Assembly (NCBI RefSeq): GCF_000160575.1 | Contig: NZ_GG697129.1 | Span: 385,167-449,166 of the forward strand | Reading direction: 5' to 3' | DNA: 64,000 bases | Source: Weissella paramesenteroides ATCC 33313 | GTDB taxonomy: Bacteria; Bacillota; Bacilli; Lactobacillales; Lactobacillaceae | In this document: one piece after another, positions 25,223-34,270 of the stretch | How positions within the stretch are numbered: position 1 is the stretch's first letter | Layout: each line of letters begins with the position of its first letter | Program-made: the position numbers and the translations under genes | The notes under the pieces: generated by a model | Seen by the model: only the letters and a program-made list of their open reading frames with translations | Told to the model about the DNA's origin: nothing | The model's database searches: none

Positions 25223-26833
25223 ATGTCTGAAAAATTTGCAAATACTATCGTTTTATTACGGCACTATCTGAGACGAGATTGGTTAAAGATTGCCCTTTGG
25301 GTTATTGGATTAAGTATTTTTTGTAGTAGTTACATTACTGCGATTACCGATGTTTCAAAGGGTTCTGCCCTTATTGGTCTCTATGAAACAATGAAAAACC
25401 CAGCAATGATTGCCCTTGTTGGTCCATTACCCGTCCAACATGCCGTTGATTATACCGTTGGTGGTATGTACGTTAGTAAAATGTTGATGTTTAGTGTCAT
25501 CATCTCAATGGTTATCTCAGCTATCCACGTAAATAGTCGTACCAGAAAAGAAGAAGAATCAGGCTTAACCGAATTAATTCGTTCATATCGAGTCGGTAGA
25601 TATGCTAGTACATTAGCTGTTACGTGTGAAACACTACTAATTAACCTCTGCTTGGTTGGTCTGATGGCTTTGTTTATGATGAGCTTCCATAATAGTCATT
25701 TTAGTATTGAAGGAATTTTGTTATTTGCTGCTAGTATCGGATTTGCTGGTATGCTCGGTGCCATATTGACACTATTTTTTGCCCAATTTTTTCAATCTGC
25801 AAGCAATAGTAATGCCAGTACAATGAGTTTTATTGGTTTACTTTATGCGCTTCGTGCTTATAGTGATTCATCAAATATCCATCTATCTTACATTAACCCA
25901 TTCAGCTGGACATATTTGACCTTTCCATTTACAAAAAATAATTGGTCACTGCTTATCTATGGTGCTATTTTCGTCATTGTTCTGTTCATTGTGACATTGA
26001 TTCTTCAAGGTCATCGGGATTTGGGCACAGGCTATCTACCTGATCGTAGTGGTCACACCCATGCTGGTTTTAGTTTACAGTCAGTAACGGGACTTTTATG
26101 GCACCTAAGTAACGGCACTATACTAGCATGGTTTTTGGGGACAACCTTTTTAGGTATTGTCTATGGTTCAATATACGGCGACATGCATAAATTTATTACT
26201 AACAGTGGCTTAATTGGCCAGCTATTTGTTCACAATAATATATCAATCGAAGCATCATTTACTAGTACAATCATTGTTGTTTTGATGGCTCTAGTGGCCG
26301 TTTTACCCACCTTACTCGTTAATAAGCTGTTCACGGAAGAGACTCGCGGCCATCTTGACCAGCTATTCGTTACTAAAGTGACCCGAACACGCCTTTTTGG
26401 CACGACCATTATGCTCGCTGTCCTAACAAGTCTCATCGGCACTCTACTCGCCACAGGAGGACTAGGATTAACAGCAATATGGTCTATCCATAAGAACTTT
26501 GATCTATCACTAATGGACTTCATCGCATCTGGTTTCAATATGTTTCCTTTTAGCATACTGCTAATTGGTATCAGTTCTATATTGATTGGTTGGTTACCAA
26601 GAATAAATAAACTAACTTATCTATACTTGATTTACGCTGCTATACTGTCTTATTTCAAAGATTTATTAAACTTGCCTGATTGGTTATCAAACACATCTGC
26701 ACTCAATTGGTTTGCGACCATGCCGGTTAAAGATTTCAACTTCACGCCTTGGTTAATCATCCTAGTAATCGGTGTTATTTTCATTATTATTGGTTACTTT
26801 GGCTATCAACGTCGTGATTTAAAAATTGGATAA
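25223..26833 (+). CDS. ABC exporter permease, tetronasin-resistance type
   Basis: This 536-residue membrane protein has about 12 predicted segments in two repeats of six, the usual architecture of the polyketide and antibiotic exporter permease partner. Each half opens with a cytosolic stretch, the second near residue 360 (TRGHLDQLFVTKVTRTR, similar to the first half SGLTELIRSYRVGR). The match between the two halves shows internal duplication. AAGGAGG precedes the ATG. It works with the ATPase directly upstream. The exported compound is not known. Confidence 0.85.
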   Translation: MSEKFANTIVLLRHYLRRDWLKIALWVIGLSIFCSSYITAITDVSKGSALIGLYETMKNPAMIALVGPLPVQHAVDYTVGGMYVSKMLMFSVIISMVISAIHVNSRTRKEEESGLTELIRSYRVGRYASTLAVTCETLLINLCLVGLMALFMMSFHNSHFSIEGILLFAASIGFAGMLGAILTLFFAQFFQSASNSNASTMSFIGLLYALRAYSDSSNIHLSYINPFSWTYLTFPFTKNNWSLLIYGAIFVIVLFIVTLILQGHRDLGTGYLPDRSGHTHAGFSLQSVTGLLWHLSNGTILAWFLGTTFLGIVYGSIYGDMHKFITNSGLIGQLFVHNNISIEASFTSTIIVVLMALVAVLPTLLVNKLFTEETRGHLDQLFVTKVTRTRLFGTTIMLAVLTSLIGTLLATGGLGLTAIWSIHKNFDLSLMDFIASGFNMFPFSILLIGISSILIGWLPRINKLTYLYLIYAAILSYFKDLLNLPDWLSNTSALNWFATMPVKDFNFTPWLIILVIGVIFIIIGYFGYQRRDLKIG

Positions 26834-26837
26834 AATA

Positions 26838-26878
26838 AAAACCACTTGTTAGTACAAAATTGCCTAACAAGTGGTTTT
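26838..26878. terminator. Bidirectional terminator between exporter and aquaporin
   Basis: AAAACCACTTGTTAG pairs perfectly with CTAACAAGTGGTTTT around an 11-base loop. The genes on both sides are convergent. Confidence 0.8.
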
Positions 26879-26901
26879 CTATTGTCATTTATTATAATTA
26901 A

Positions 26902-27606
26902 TTATTCTTCTGAACCAAGACCGTACTTAGCAACCAAGGCTGCCAAAGCACCACCGACCAAAGGTCCAATGAAATATGCAGCAACGTGTGTTAATGAAGT
27001 TGCTGAACCAAACATTGCGAAGAATACGGCTGGACCAAGTGAACGTGCAGGGTTCAATGAAGCACCTGTCACTGAGATACCAACTGTAATCAATGCAGCC
27101 AATGTCAAACCAATGATCATTGGTGCAGCAACTGAAGCACCTTCAGCCTTCTTTGAAGTAACCATCAAAATTACTAGTACAAAGAAGAATGTCAAAATCA
27201 ACTCAATAACTGTTGCGCCGAAAAATGAAACTGGTGTGGTATAGTCAGTTTGACCAAAACCAACTTGCTTAATCATTGCTGCGCTTGCACCAACACCCTT
27301 CATAATTGCCCAGACAATTGCTGAACCAGCTAATCCACCAATCAATTGTGCAATAACATAGCCAACAAAGTCCTTCCATGAAATACGACCGTTAATGGCT
27401 GCTCCTAATGAAACGGCTGGATTGAAGTGACCACCTGAAATTGGGCCAAAAGCGTAGGCACCAGCAGCTAAGGCGATACCAAAGGCTAAGGCAACAGGAA
27501 GTGGACCGGTTTGTACGCCGACCAAAACAACTGCACCAGTACCAACGGCAACTAACAACAAAGTTCCAAAGAACTCTGCTAGGTATTTACGTGTATTACT
27601 TTCCAT
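26902..27606 (-). CDS. MIP-family aquaporin/aquaglyceroporin
   Basis: This 234-residue channel has six segments. The NPA motifs are GGHFNPAVS (near residues 58-66) and GASLNPARSLGPA (near residue 183). The second motif type resembles AqpZ water channels. However, the position of the selectivity-filter His of AqpZ, 12 residues before the second NPA, is Ile here, which suggests a wider pore for glycerol, lactate or hydrogen peroxide as in several lactobacillus channels. The Arg after the second NPA is kept. The selectivity is inferred. Confidence 0.9.
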   Translation of the reverse strand: MESNTRKYLAEFFGTLLLVAVGTGAVVLVGVQTGPLPVALAFGIALAAGAYAFGPISGGHFNPAVSLGAAINGRISWKDFVGYVIAQLIGGLAGSAIVWAIMKGVGASAAMIKQVGFGQTDYTTPVSFFGATVIELILTFFFVLVILMVTSKKAEGASVAAPMIIGLTLAALITVGISVTGASLNPARSLGPAVFFAMFGSATSLTHVAAYFIGPLVGGALAALVAKYGLGSEE

Positions 27607-27722
27607 AAAAATAATTGCTCCTTAAATGAGATTGACTTGTTTTTAATAACAAAATAAATAACTAACTCTAACTATATAACACTATTGCACTTAAATTCAG
27701 CTTTATTAACTAATTTTTAAAC

Positions 27723-28061
27723 TTAGCGTCCAATAATCGCAAGTGCCTCTTTATCTAAAGTAAACCATGTATTCGTTGCATTAATTTCGAATTGCTTGAT
27801 AAAATCAGGCCCATCATCCTTTGGCGTTGCTGAACCAACCAGTTCATTATCAATACCAAGGACTTGCAAATCATGAAATGATTCATCCCAACGCACAGTA
27901 TAATAGTTACCATCCATTTTTTCATCTACGATTGATTGAAAGCCTAATTTCAATGCTTCTTTGATGACATCTTCTTCAGATACTGTGAATCCACGTCCCG
28001 CCATTAAAGCAACACGGTCACGGACATCTTGCATATCTTCCGGAATTTTTTGCGTATCCAT
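27723..28061 (-). CDS. Hypothetical protein of 112 residues
   Basis: The protein is acidic and soluble. Helix-rich in the first half (DVRDRVALMAGRGFTVSEEDVIKEALKLGF), it looks like a compact N-terminal helical domain followed by a beta-rich part with several aromatic residues (NYYTVRWDESFHDLQVLGID). AAGGAG before the ATG supports the start. It is monocistronic. I do not recognise a family and assign no function. Confidence 0.6.
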   Translation of the reverse strand: MDTQKIPEDMQDVRDRVALMAGRGFTVSEEDVIKEALKLGFQSIVDEKMDGNYYTVRWDESFHDLQVLGIDNELVGSATPKDDGPDFIKQFEINATNTWFTLDKEALAIIGR

Positions 28062-28203
28062 CTCTATCTCCTTTACTAATTTTGCCTACTTAATGTAAAA
28101 AAACATTGCACTAGAAACATTTTAACAGTCAGTTGCGATATAATAAACACTGAACGTCATAATTAACTATTAAAATAAAAAAAATTAAAGGAGATTGCTT
28201 TTC

Positions 28204-28869
28204 ATGATTGAATCAGTCACTGCACAAGAAATGCAACGATTTAGTCACTACACCACTGATGAAATTGGTGTCCATCCCCTAGTCTTAATGGAACGAGCAG
28301 CCATCTCTGTGATGGAAGTACTCGGTGCAGGTACTTTTGACTTAACCAACGTCCTCGTCATTGCTGGATTAGGTAACAATGGTGGTGATGGTATTGCGGT
28401 CACACGCATGTTGGCACAAAAAGGTGTAAATGTTGATTTATTACTACTCGGTGATGAACATCGTGCAACACCTAATACTGCTAAACAACTAGATATTGCG
28501 CGTAAGTATGGTATCACGCCACATAATCGTGTTCGCGATTTCCGCCACTATACCGTGATTGTAGATGCCCTATTTGGTGCCGGTCTATCAAAGCCTGTCC
28601 CCGTTAAATTAGGCGAAATCATCAAACGCGTTAATGCTGCTAACATTCCGGTCGTCTCAATTGACATCCCATCCGGTCTGAACGCAACATCTGGTGCGAT
28701 TTTAGGATCTGCTATCCGCGCATCAGCTACGGTCACTTTTGCCTACCCTAAAAAGGGATTACTACAGAATGAAGGACTGAAACGTGCTGGCAATATCTAT
28801 GTTAAAGATATTGGCGTCTATTCCCCAGAAGAATTATCAAATTTTAAGAAAGAGAGCAGCAACCAATGA
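28204..28869 (+). CDS. nnrE: NAD(P)H-hydrate epimerase (YjeF N-terminal type)
   Basis: This enzyme epimerises damaged NAD(P)HX so that the S form can be repaired. The nucleotide-binding VIAGLGNNGGDG is near residue 55, and the IVDALFGAGLSKP motif lies near residue 120. Only the N-terminal (epimerase) domain is present; the ADP-dependent dehydratase NnrD is not in the window. The ATG follows GGAG. Its stop overlaps the start of the FAD-protein gene by four bases (ATGA), so both are in one operon, a redox-repair setting. Confidence 0.9.
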   Translation: MIESVTAQEMQRFSHYTTDEIGVHPLVLMERAAISVMEVLGAGTFDLTNVLVIAGLGNNGGDGIAVTRMLAQKGVNVDLLLLGDEHRATPNTAKQLDIARKYGITPHNRVRDFRHYTVIVDALFGAGLSKPVPVKLGEIIKRVNAANIPVVSIDIPSGLNATSGAILGSAIRASATVTFAYPKKGLLQNEGLKRAGNIYVKDIGVYSPEELSNFKKESSNQ

Positions 28870-30713
28870 AGATTGTATTAGTTGGTGCCGGACCACGCAA
28901 CTTAACCCTACTAGAACGTCTGATGGCTTATGCAAAAGAAACAACAAAGCCTGTAGATATTACTTTATACGACAGTTTTCCCATTGGGGGTCGTGTTTGG
29001 AATCCGGATCAAAATCCACTTTTCCTTATGAACACAGTTACTCGTCAATTAACTTTGTTCCCAGATCCCTCAGTGCCCAACCATGCAGCCACGGCTACCT
29101 ATGGTCCAAATTTTTATGAATGGGCAATTACCTATGGTAAAGAATATGTTCAGCGTCGCCACTTTGTTAATGGTGAACATTTTCTTGATGAAATCGCCCG
29201 AATAAATCCTAATCGATTTACTTCTCGTGCCTTATTTGGTGTTTATAGTCAATGGTTTTATGAACGTCTCGGAACACAGGTTCCTAGTAATGTCATGCTA
29301 TCCTACGAACGTAAAATGATTTTAGATGTTACACCACAAGATGATCAGTATGAGATTACTTTAGACGATGGCACAAGCTTTATGGCTGATAAAGTTGTGA
29401 TGTCAACCGGTATGGTCGACAATAAATTATCAGAAGAACAACAAACTTTTGCAGATGCCGCTAATGAACATGCAAACATGCTTTACATTGGTCCCACGCA
29501 TCCTGCAGAGGCTAATTTAGATGATATTCCTGCCCGTCAAAAAGTGGTCCTTCGTGGACTAGGACTAAGTTTTTTTGACTATTTAGCTAAATTGACAATT
29601 GATCGTGGTGGTCGCTTTGCACGTGACAACAATGGCGTGCTTTATTACTTACCATCTGGTAAAGAGCCACATATTATTGCTGGTTCTCGTCACGGATTAC
29701 CCTTACATGCTCGTGGTATTAATCAAAAAATTAACGAAGGTTATCAACCATTATTCTTTACAAATAAAAACCTTGATGAGTTAGCCACTGCCAATAATGG
29801 TCAATTATCCTATGCTGATTTTTTCAAATTATTGAAAAAGGAGCTAGAATACAAGCATTATCGTAATACAATCAACGACTTTGGTATTACTTGGCCGTTC
29901 AATGCTGACCACTTTATGACCGCACTTGCTGAAAGTGACGATTTGAACAAAACTGCGCGTCAATATGGTGTCGCAGAGGAGTACATCATGGACTGGCAAC
30001 GTATCTTAAATCCAGTGGCTGATGTTCCTGAAGAAGTTGAATATAGCGATTTCATGATGAACTACTTAACTTGGGATATCAATGATGCCTACAAGGGAAA
30101 TAACGATGCGCCTTATGCTGGTGCTTTTGACATGCTTCGTGATATTCGTTCGGTCATTCGTCATTACTTAGATGCTGGTTATCTAAACGCTGATGAATAC
30201 GACAAGTTTTTGAAGCACTTTAATCCACTAAATACCTTAATTTCTGTTGGACCACCAATTTTACGCATTGAGCAAATGCGTGCCTTGATTGAAACAGGTT
30301 TGCTAACTGTTGCTGGTCCTGGCCTTAGTGCAACTATTCAGGATAACCACTTTGTTGCCAGTGACAATCGTAACAACAAGTGGACCGTTGATAATTTAGT
30401 TGAAGCGCACCTATCGGCACCTTCACTGGCACATACCATCAATCCATTGATGAGCAATCTACGTGAAAAGGGCATCCTAAGTGAAGCAACATATACAAAA
30501 TCAGATGGCACAACCTATTCTGTTGGCGGTACACGGATGAATAAACAAACAATGACAGCCATTGATACAAATGACCAAGAAGTCCCTGGCTTATTTATTT
30601 GGGGAGTTCCAACGGAAGGTTGGTCATGGTTTACAACCTTCTCTCCACGTCCAGGAATTAGCGATAAGAATCTATACGATGCCGAAAACATCGCGCAAAC
30701 AATTTTCAAATAA
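28866..30713 (+). CDS. FAD/NAD(P)-binding domain protein
   Basis: This 615-residue cytoplasmic flavoprotein-like enzyme begins with a Rossmann motif (IVLVGAGPRNLTLLERL). The N-terminal domain matches the FAD-NAD(P)-binding family that is common in lactobacilli and actinobacteria. A second nucleotide-binding segment (VVLRGLGLSFFDYLAKL) is near residue 225. The natural substrate is unknown. The gene is translationally coupled to nnrE, so a redox role is likely. The terminator at 30.73 kb follows it. Confidence 0.8.
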   Translation: MKIVLVGAGPRNLTLLERLMAYAKETTKPVDITLYDSFPIGGRVWNPDQNPLFLMNTVTRQLTLFPDPSVPNHAATATYGPNFYEWAITYGKEYVQRRHFVNGEHFLDEIARINPNRFTSRALFGVYSQWFYERLGTQVPSNVMLSYERKMILDVTPQDDQYEITLDDGTSFMADKVVMSTGMVDNKLSEEQQTFADAANEHANMLYIGPTHPAEANLDDIPARQKVVLRGLGLSFFDYLAKLTIDRGGRFARDNNGVLYYLPSGKEPHIIAGSRHGLPLHARGINQKINEGYQPLFFTNKNLDELATANNGQLSYADFFKLLKKELEYKHYRNTINDFGITWPFNADHFMTALAESDDLNKTARQYGVAEEYIMDWQRILNPVADVPEEVEYSDFMMNYLTWDINDAYKGNNDAPYAGAFDMLRDIRSVIRHYLDAGYLNADEYDKFLKHFNPLNTLISVGPPILRIEQMRALIETGLLTVAGPGLSATIQDNHFVASDNRNNKWTVDNLVEAHLSAPSLAHTINPLMSNLREKGILSEATYTKSDGTTYSVGGTRMNKQTMTAIDTNDQEVPGLFIWGVPTEGWSWFTTFSPRPGISDKNLYDAENIAQTIFK

Positions 30714-30731
30714 ATAGATTAATAAAAAAAG

Positions 30732-30760
30732 AAGTTGGAACAACAATTTTGTTCCAACTT
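30732..30760. terminator. Terminator of the GGAACA family (convergent genes)
   Basis: AAGTTGGAAC and GTTCCAACTT pair perfectly. It is followed by TTTTTT and the conserved tail GCTAAAAATATATTAATTA, which also contains the stop codon of the MFS gene on the minus strand. Confidence 0.8.
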
Positions 30761-30782
30761 TTTTTTGCTAAAAATATATTAA

Positions 30783-32255
30783 TTATTGGACAACACCTTG
30801 ATCCTGGTGTTTTAGATTATATACAAAGGCTAAAACCATGCATATAACAGCAACAATAAAAATATTACGTAGTCCTGTGTGATAAATATTATGCATAATT
30901 GGCACAAGATTATTTGGCAACTCATCAACTGTATGTGGATTAATCATTTTATTAAACATATCCACCGTTACGTGTTTATCTGAGTGTTGTGCGACACCAT
31001 CTTGCAAAGATTGATTCATAACAATGCCAAAAATTGATATAAAAATACTTTGTGACAAACTACGAACCAAAGTATTAAATGATGTTGCCATACCAATATG
31101 TTTAAGTGATACGACACTCTGTGAAATAATTGTTGACCCAGTCACTGTAATACCAAAACCGGTTCCTAAAAAGACACCAATGATTAAGAACACAATAAAC
31201 GGTGTGTTTGCTGGCAAGAATGCTAAGATTGTTCCAGTAACAACTAACAAACCCATACTAATCATTAAAATCTTTTGTGGTGTTAGCCGTGACAACATCT
31301 TACCGGCAATAAATGACCCAACGATCCAAAAAATCGAACTAGGTGTCGTTGCAAACCCAGCAAAGGTTGCTGGTAATCCTAAAATCCCTTGTGTCCATGA
31401 TGGCACGTATACTTCATAAGCAATTAAGAAAATTGCCATCATACCAGCTGCAAAATTTTGAATGACAAACGTCTTGTTTTTAAACAAATTTAATAAAATA
31501 ATTGGATCTGCAGCTCTTTTTTCCTGCTTAACAAATAATAAACAACAAGTAACGGCTACAATAAAGACAATTAGCACCATTATCCAATTAATTTGCGCTT
31601 TATTAATTAATTCAACACCATATAAGATACCTGAAATCGTCATCGATAACCAAACGATGCCCCAAATATCCAAATGTCCTTTGGTAGCATGTTTTTCCTC
31701 TTTAAGGAATAGTAAAATCAAAATCATTGATAATAAGCCAAATGGCAAATTAATAAAGAACACCCAACGCCAACTAAAATTATCAACAATTAAGCCACCT
31801 AACAATGGCGCAACCACGGAGGCTATTCCCCAGGCTGAATTATTGATTCCCATAATTTGTGCACGTCTTTCAGGTGGATAAATATCGGCAATAATCGTAT
31901 TTGAAATTGGTAAAATAGCCCCTGCACCAATTCCCTGGATCGCACGCCAAATAATTAATTGTGGCATACTGCCCGAAAAGCCACTTAATACCGAACCTGT
32001 TAAAAATATAACTAACCCAGCAATAAATATTGGTTTACGACCAATATTATCAGCTAATTTCCCATAAATTGGTGTAGTCAGAGTACTTGTCAATAAAAAA
32101 ATTGAAAACACCCAATTCATTATTGAAATACCCTCTAGGTCACCGACAATGGTAGGCATCGCTGTGGATACGATTGTCCCTTCTACCGCACTTAAAAACG
32201 TTGCGATGAATAAGGCCAATGTTACCATACCTTTATTCGTTTTTTCCTTCTCCAA
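30783..32255 (-). CDS. MFS drug exporter, DHA2 (14-TM) family
   Basis: This 490-residue transporter has 14 predicted segments. Motif A (GKLADNIGRKPIFIAG) is at residues 64-79, and motif C-like (GVFLGTGFGITVTG) appears in the second half. This is the EmrB/QacA type, driven by the proton gradient. The start codon is TTG at 32255, placed eight bases after AGGAG; the next ATG is 27 bases inside and has poorer spacing. No regulator is adjacent. The drug range cannot be told. Confidence 0.85.
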   Translation of the reverse strand: MEKEKTNKGMVTLALFIATFLSAVEGTIVSTAMPTIVGDLEGISIMNWVFSIFLLTSTLTTPIYGKLADNIGRKPIFIAGLVIFLTGSVLSGFSGSMPQLIIWRAIQGIGAGAILPISNTIIADIYPPERRAQIMGINNSAWGIASVVAPLLGGLIVDNFSWRWVFFINLPFGLLSMILILLFLKEEKHATKGHLDIWGIVWLSMTISGILYGVELINKAQINWIMVLIVFIVAVTCCLLFVKQEKRAADPIILLNLFKNKTFVIQNFAAGMMAIFLIAYEVYVPSWTQGILGLPATFAGFATTPSSIFWIVGSFIAGKMLSRLTPQKILMISMGLLVVTGTILAFLPANTPFIVFLIIGVFLGTGFGITVTGSTIISQSVVSLKHIGMATSFNTLVRSLSQSIFISIFGIVMNQSLQDGVAQHSDKHVTVDMFNKMINPHTVDELPNNLVPIMHNIYHTGLRNIFIVAVICMVLAFVYNLKHQDQGVVQ

Positions 32256-32347
32256 AACTACTGCTCCTATTCCCTATAAATTCCATAACAACCAATCTTA
32301 TCACACGGTAGACAACGACCACAAGCGACATCTAATCAAACCAACGC

Positions 32348-32376
32348 TTGCAAACCTCTAACGTTAGGTTTATCCT
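32348..32376 (+). promoter_or_regulatory. Promoter of the Y-family polymerase gene
   Basis: TTGCAA (32348-32353) and TATCCT (32371-32376) are separated by 17 bases, and three repeat boxes overlap or follow it. Confidence 0.6.
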
Positions 32377-32401
32377 AATATTAAGTTAAAACTAACATTA
32401 G
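32358..32401 (+). promoter_or_regulatory. Three boxes at 17-bp spacing, probable repressor operators
   Basis: CTAACGTTAG (32358), CTAATATTAA (32375) and CTAACATTAG (32392) start exactly 17 bases apart. The first is a perfect palindrome. They cover the spacer, the -10 and the region up to the ribosome-binding site. Confidence 0.65.
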
Positions 32402-32413
32402 GAGGCCGTACCT

Positions 32414-33733
32414 ATGATTGATGTTTACCAAAACGAGCCCAGACGCGCTATTTTTGTTATTGACTCCAAAAGTTTCTATGCTAGTGTGGAATGCGTTGCT
32501 TGTAATAAACACCCCTTACAGACAATGCTCGTTGTCATGAGCCAGCAAGAAAATACAAATGGTGGTCTTGTTCTTGCTGCTTCGCCATTGGCTAAAAAAG
32601 TACTTGGCATCAGCAATGTTACTCGACGAAGAGACGTCCCTTACCATCCAGATTTATTAATTGCTGAACCACGAATGAATTATTACATACAAAAAAATCA
32701 AGAAATTAATGATATCTATCGTCAATTTGTCGCTGATGAAGATCTTCATATTTATTCGATTGATGAATCTATTCTAGATATCACTGATAGTTATCAATAC
32801 ATTATTTCAAAATTTGGCAATGGTCACAATTTAACACTACAACAAATAGCTCGCATCATTCAAAAAAAAGTTAAACAAAAAACTGGTATTTACACCTCTG
32901 TTGGCATTGGTGATAATCCTGCGATGGCTAAACTAGCACTTGATTTAACCGCCAAACACGATCATAACCTGATTGGTGAGTGGCACTATGAAACAATTCC
33001 ACAATTTTTATGGCCCATCGAAAAACTATCTGATGTTTGGCACATTGGTTCACGTACAGCCAAAAAACTTAATCGCTTAGGTATATTTTCAATGCGAGAT
33101 TTAGCTTTACATAATCCGTACCATTTGATTGAAAAATTTGGTGTTATTGGTAGTGAACTCTATGCACTAGCTTGGGGGATCGATCGTAGTTTAGTTAGGA
33201 AAAAATATCACGCCAAAAGTCACTCTTTAAGCAATAGCCAAGTTTTACCACGTGATTATGACAATCCTACTGAAATCGCCGTAATTATTAGAGAAATTGG
33301 TGAACAAATTGCTAGTCGTTTACGCTCTAAAAATTTGATAGCCCATCAAATTTCGCTTGGCTTAGGAGTTGGTTATCATAATCCAATTAATAGTCAGGGG
33401 TTTCATGCACAAGTAACAATAACCCCAACAAATCTTAATTATCCAATCACGCAGGCACTTCATCAACTTTTCATTGCCCATTACCAAGGTGAAGTCATTC
33501 GTCATATTGCTGTAAGTGCTGATGGTCTAGAACCTGCTGGTGATGAGCAACTTGATCTCTTTGTTTCACCAGATGACCTAGTGAAACAACGTCAATTAGA
33601 TACAACGATTGATGTGATTCGCAAGAAATTTGGCATTGATGCTATCTTTAAAAGTTCGAGTTTAGCAGGTGGTACAATGCTCGATCGTGTTGGTCTAGTT
33701 GGTGGACATAACGGTGGTAATGCTTATGGATAA
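32414..33733 (+). CDS. Y-family DNA polymerase, UmuC/UvrX type
   Basis: This 439-residue translesion polymerase has the family catalytic motifs IFVIDSKSFYASVEC (residues 12-26, with the first catalytic Asp) and YSIDESILD near residue 117 (second acidic pair). The Gram-positive UvrX/YqjW branch is characterised by the VASVKVE-like fingers region and a long little-finger domain, as here, rather than chromosomal DinB. AGGAGG precedes the ATG. Its end overlaps the yolD-like gene by eight bases, the typical pairing with a YolD protein. SOS-type regulation is suggested by the repeated boxes upstream. Confidence 0.88.
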   Translation: MIDVYQNEPRRAIFVIDSKSFYASVECVACNKHPLQTMLVVMSQQENTNGGLVLAASPLAKKVLGISNVTRRRDVPYHPDLLIAEPRMNYYIQKNQEINDIYRQFVADEDLHIYSIDESILDITDSYQYIISKFGNGHNLTLQQIARIIQKKVKQKTGIYTSVGIGDNPAMAKLALDLTAKHDHNLIGEWHYETIPQFLWPIEKLSDVWHIGSRTAKKLNRLGIFSMRDLALHNPYHLIEKFGVIGSELYALAWGIDRSLVRKKYHAKSHSLSNSQVLPRDYDNPTEIAVIIREIGEQIASRLRSKNLIAHQISLGLGVGYHNPINSQGFHAQVTITPTNLNYPITQALHQLFIAHYQGEVIRHIAVSADGLEPAGDEQLDLFVSPDDLVKQRQLDTTIDVIRKKFGIDAIFKSSSLAGGTMLDRVGLVGGHNGGNAYG

Positions 33734-34118
33734 AGCTGACGATATTGATGAGACAACGCTAAAACAAGCCACAAATTTTTTTAAATATGATTATCATGAT
33801 CGTGGCATGGTAAAGTGGCAAGGCTACTACTTATCTGACCATACTGAACATGTTAACAAGGTAGCCCACCAGATAACTGATGCGAATAACCGCATCCGTC
33901 AACCAGAAATGACGTCTGAAGCCATTGCTCAAATTTTATTTGAAGCATACACCCATAACGATACTGTTACCGCTCAATTAAATACACAATCAGACACTGG
34001 GATTATTCCACCGATGATAACTGGTCCCGTCATAGGCTATACTGACGAGTCTATTATCATTGGCAAACAACTCATTCCGCAGAATAATCTATGGTGGGTA
34101 AGTAAAAATTCGTTTTGA
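33726..34118 (+). CDS. YolD-like protein
   Basis: This 130-residue protein has the core DRGMVKWQGYYLSDHTEHV near residues 26-44, typical of YolD proteins that accompany UvrX polymerases. The rest is acidic with a short beta-rich end. The ATG at 33726 overlaps the polymerase stop codon. The reading frame ends in the start of a dispersed hairpin element: the last codons and the TGA stop coincide with the repeat sequence (CGTTTTGAAGCC). The native C-terminus may therefore have been replaced. Confidence 0.8.
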   Translation: MDKADDIDETTLKQATNFFKYDYHDRGMVKWQGYYLSDHTEHVNKVAHQITDANNRIRQPEMTSEAIAQILFEAYTHNDTVTAQLNTQSDTGIIPPMITGPVIGYTDESIIIGKQLIPQNNLWWVSKNSF

Positions 34119-34150
34119 AGCCAGTGTATCACGTGATTTATACCATTTTT
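34105..34150 (+). repeat. Truncated copy of the long-hairpin element
   Basis: ATTCGTTTTGAAGCCAGTG and the following bases align with one half of the 8.4 kb element (read on its minus strand). It lacks the other half, and the terminator comes next. Confidence 0.6.
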
Positions 34151-34160
34151 AGCACAAAAA

Positions 34161-34190
34161 GGGTCGGAACATTTCCTTTTGTTCCAACCC
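34161..34190. terminator. Terminator of the GGAACA family
   Basis: GGGTCGGAAC (34161-34170) pairs with GTTCCAACCC (34181-34190). A-run before, T-rich after. It closes the plus-strand YolD gene and also the minus-strand permease. Confidence 0.7.
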
Positions 34191-34270
34191 TTTAACAATT
34201 TTTATCTCAATCTTTTAACCAGCCTGAAATTTATCACGCCATCGTAAATCTCAGGTTTTTCATATGCAGA

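Noticed and set aside
31024-31881. Plus-strand ORFs of 131 and 139 codons
   Set aside because: They are antisense shadows of the MFS gene: low complexity, no RBS, no protein-like composition. The same applies to the antisense frames over sufB, sufS, mntH-like, yeiH and aquaporin genes.
32414-33733. Chromosomal DinB (Pol IV)
   Set aside because: Pairing with a YolD-like gene and the layout of the N-terminal motif favour the UvrX/UmuC-like branch. DinB usually stands alone.
34127-34142. A second CACGTG-centred parS site
   Set aside because: Only 12 of 16 bases fit the parS consensus, the outer arms do not pair well, and the site lies within a hairpin-element copy, which explains the sequence.
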